From contig NZ_JMLJ01000006.1 of NCBI RefSeq assembly GCF_000686705.1, forward strand, positions 124,001 to 188,000: a stretch of 64,000 bases of DNA. The letters are read 5' to 3'. Position 1 is the first letter of the stretch. Every line of letters begins with the position of its first letter. Source of the stretch: Clostridium hydrogeniformans DSM 21757 (GTDB lineage: Bacteria > Bacillota > Clostridia > Clostridiales > Clostridiaceae). The notes beneath the pieces are model-generated. The model had not been told where the DNA came from and did no database searches. It was given only the letters and a program-made list of their open reading frames with translations. Position numbers and translations under genes: made by a program. Below, piece after piece: positions 61,952 to 64,000 of this stretch.

Positions 61952-62019
61952 ATCTACTTAAGAAAAAAGCTACTTGGAGTTCTAAATATTGTCTATTGTC
62001 TATTTTAAAAGTGAAGTTA

Positions 62020-62048
62020 AACCACGACAATTAAAAATTGTCGTGGTT
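62020..62048. terminator. Terminator of the cupin/VOC operon
   Basis: AACCACGACAATT pairs perfectly with AATTGTCGTGGTT and is followed by a T-run. It lies about 70 nt after the VOC stop codon. Confidence 0.85.
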
Positions 62049-62179
62049 TTTTATTGTCTTATTTAGAATTACCTTTTAAGTTTGAAAAGGACGAGGATTA
62101 ATGAATTAGATGTGAAGTAATGGAACATAATAACTTTGGTAGGCTTGGGTAGCAATATAAATAATAAATATATATAAAT

Positions 62180-62213
62180 TAAAATCCCGATTTTTTAAAA
62201 TTCGGGATTTTAA
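62180..62213. terminator. Terminator of the oleate hydratase gene
   Basis: TTAAAATCCCGA pairs with TCGGGATTTTAA around an AT loop. It lies about 25 nt downstream of the oleate hydratase stop codon on the minus strand. Confidence 0.8.
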
Positions 62214-62238
62214 TCTAATTATCTAACTGTAAATGTTA

Positions 62239-64000
62239 TTAAACAATTCCATATTCTTTTAATAACTTTTCAATGTCTGTTCCTGCTACTTGTTTGAAAA
62301 TTTTACGTTTAGTCATTGGTGGTAAATCAAGTTTTGGTTTTTCTCCATCTAATAAACACACACCTGCATTTAATAAATACCTGATATCATATCTTGAACC
62401 ATATACCTCAGGAACTCCTTTTTCAACTCCAGTTAAAACATATACTGCTTCCATAGCTGTACGTCCTGAATATTCTATAGTAAATACAGTATCACGTCCT
62501 GGATCATCTAATGTTTCAGCAAATTGTCCAAGGAAAGCAAAGTTTACTCCATTCTTTGGTACAACATATGGACGATCTCCAGCTGCACGAGGCATAAATT
62601 GAGATGTAATAAATGGCATCATAACAGGAACCGCACTACATGATTTTGCTAATTCTTCAATTTCTTCTGTAGGAACACCTATATGATATAACCATTCTTT
62701 TGTTATTTCCTTACCAGTACAATCTCTCATAGGCTTTTTAATATAATCTCCAGTGACATCAGAGAATAAACCATATACCCAAACAACAACATCTTTTTCA
62801 GGTTGTCCATAATACTGTTCTTGACGATTTATTGTCCAACTCATTAACCATGAAGAGTCAAGAGCTGTAACTATTCCCCCTGTTACAGTGCGTCCACCAT
62901 ATGGTGAACGTTTTGTGATCTTTTCAATATACTCTGGAACACGTTCATCATGACAAGTTACTGTACAAGACTCCCAATTAGATTTTTCTATATCTGTACA
63001 GAATTTATCTGGTCTTCCGAATTCATCTGATTGAGCCGCTATATTTCTCCATAACTTCCAACATCCTTCTGGCTCTTTATTAAATGGAGCAGGAGTATTG
63101 TCGTCACCATATCCAGAACCTTCAGTCATAGAACCATTAGTGATAAATACCAAATCATTCTCTGTTAAATCAATAGATATATCTTTTCCAGTTTTATCTG
63201 TTGCAACTATTCTTTTTGCCACCTTTTTATTATCTGAAATTAAGAACTCAACGTTATCAACAGTAACTCCATATTCAAATTTAGCACCATGATCCTCTAA
63301 ATATTTAACCATTGGTTTTACAAATGAAGTGTATTGATCATGTCTTGAAAATTGCAGAGCAGAAAGAGTTGGCAAACCACCTACATGGTGGATGAAACGA
63401 TTCATATATAATTTCATCTCTAAAGCACTATGCCAGTTCTCAAAAGCAAACATTGTTCTCCAATATATCCAGAAGTCAGTATTTAAAAGTTCTTCAGAAA
63501 AAATCTCTTCGATAGATTTATCCTCAAGTTCTTCATCTGTCATATTTACAAAAGCAGCTAATTCCATGGCTAACTCTTGACCTAAATTAAATTTACCATT
63601 GTCATATCTTTCACCTTGGTTTTTAGTAATACGACAATTGCTAAAGTTTGGATCATCGTAGTTTGTATAATAAAAGTGATCTAAAACTGTCATATTAGGA
63701 TCTTCTGTAGATGGTAATGAACTAAATAAACCCCATAAAACTTCAAAATGGTGACCCATTTCACGTCCACCACGTGCTACATAATCCACATTTTGACGAA
63801 CCTCTCCGTCTAAAGATCCCCCTGGAATATCTAATTGTTCTAAGAAGGTAATCTTGCTGCCATCCATGTGAGAATCACGAATTAAAAAACAACCAGCAGC
63901 TAAAGCTCCAATTCCAGTACCAATTAAATATGCTTTTTTATCTTCAATTCCTTTAGGCTTTCTTGCATTTACTAAAGCATGATAACTTCCATTTGTAAGT
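62239..64000 (-). CDS. ohyA: Oleate hydratase (myosin-cross-reactive antigen family), 5' end cut
   Basis: The frame is open from the right edge, giving 586 residues. Only about the first five residues should be missing, judged from the family's usual start. The FAD-binding loop is YLIGTGIGALAAGCFLIRD, near residue 28 of the visible part. YVARGGREMGHHFEVLW is the conserved active-site RGGREM segment. GHQ/C-terminal motifs include FLGQFAETLDDPGRDTVFTIEYSGRTA. The enzyme adds water to the cis-9 double bond of unsaturated fatty acids to give 10-hydroxy acids, detoxifying host or dietary lipids. A terminator follows its stop codon. Confidence 0.95.
   Translation of the reverse strand, partial: LTNGSYHALVNARKPKGIEDKKAYLIGTGIGALAAGCFLIRDSHMDGSKITFLEQLDIPGGSLDGEVRQNVDYVARGGREMGHHFEVLWGLFSSLPSTEDPNMTVLDHFYYTNYDDPNFSNCRITKNQGERYDNGKFNLGQELAMELAAFVNMTDEELEDKSIEEIFSEELLNTDFWIYWRTMFAFENWHSALEMKLYMNRFIHHVGGLPTLSALQFSRHDQYTSFVKPMVKYLEDHGAKFEYGVTVDNVEFLISDNKKVAKRIVATDKTGKDISIDLTENDLVFITNGSMTEGSGYGDDNTPAPFNKEPEGCWKLWRNIAAQSDEFGRPDKFCTDIEKSNWESCTVTCHDERVPEYIEKITKRSPYGGRTVTGGIVTALDSSWLMSWTINRQEQYYGQPEKDVVVWVYGLFSDVTGDYIKKPMRDCTGKEITKEWLYHIGVPTEEIEELAKSCSAVPVMMPFITSQFMPRAAGDRPYVVPKNGVNFAFLGQFAETLDDPGRDTVFTIEYSGRTAMEAVYVLTGVEKGVPEVYGSRYDIRYLLNAGVCLLDGEKPKLDLPPMTKRKIFKQVAGTDIEKLLKEYGIV

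Overview
The window is very AT-rich, densely coded and rich in GGAGG-type ribosome binding sites, with many TTG and GTG starts. Together with a class I-type hybrid cluster protein, an archaeal-type phosphoglycerate mutase, an SdpR/SdpI pair, a T-box ahead of trpS and an A118-like phage tail module, this points to a strictly anaerobic low-GC Firmicute, most likely Clostridium sensu stricto. The species cannot be fixed from sequence alone.

Layout. 1-10.6 kb: 5' part of a cellulose-synthase-like glycosyltransferase, a YitT membrane protein, acetyltransferases, an iron-complex binding lipoprotein with a Fur-like box and a divergent AraC regulator, an alpha/beta hydrolase, and an ABC-2 exporter. 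10.9-27.5 kb: a phage-derived block. Read leftward it holds an ImmR/ImmA-type switch, replication-like and late-regulator genes, an SGNH hydrolase, then tail terminator, tail tube, two chaperone-position genes, Com-like zinc ribbon, tape measure, Dit, Tal, BppU-type fibre, small proteins, holin and amidase. No terminase, portal, protease, capsid or integrase is visible. It therefore looks like a siphovirus tail-derived bacteriocin (F-type tailocin, as in Listeria monocins) or a head-deleted prophage. 27.7-34.8 kb: hcp, then a DASS transporter / membrane-anchored protein / ApgM operon with a divergent LysR gene. 35-44.9 kb: a DrrAB-like exporter, a TetR-controlled MacB-like ABC protein, a UroD/MtaA-type methyltransferase, a MATE pump, and a GNAT/MerR divergent pair. 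45-54.9 kb: trpS with a Trp T-box, an XRE plus membrane protein pair, sdpIR, a large peptidoglycan-binding protein with a decayed phage late-regulator remnant upstream, and a MocR/flavin-reductase-like divergent pair. 55-64 kb: a three-gene nitrogenase-like operon with an upstream AraC gene, an HxlR/cupin/VOC group, and oleate hydratase running off the right edge.

A structured repeat of about 120 bp occurs three times (8.6, 29.9 and 44.9 kb). Its stem changes are compensated, and it resembles the right end / omega-RNA-like part of IS200/IS605-type elements without any transposase gene. One copy truncates an ABC exporter relic. The most notable items are the headless tail locus, the nitrogenase-like operon of unknown substrate, the structured repeat, and the large lysin-like protein with a possible His-Cys C-terminal domain. 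All family names are assigned by eye from motifs; no database search was run.
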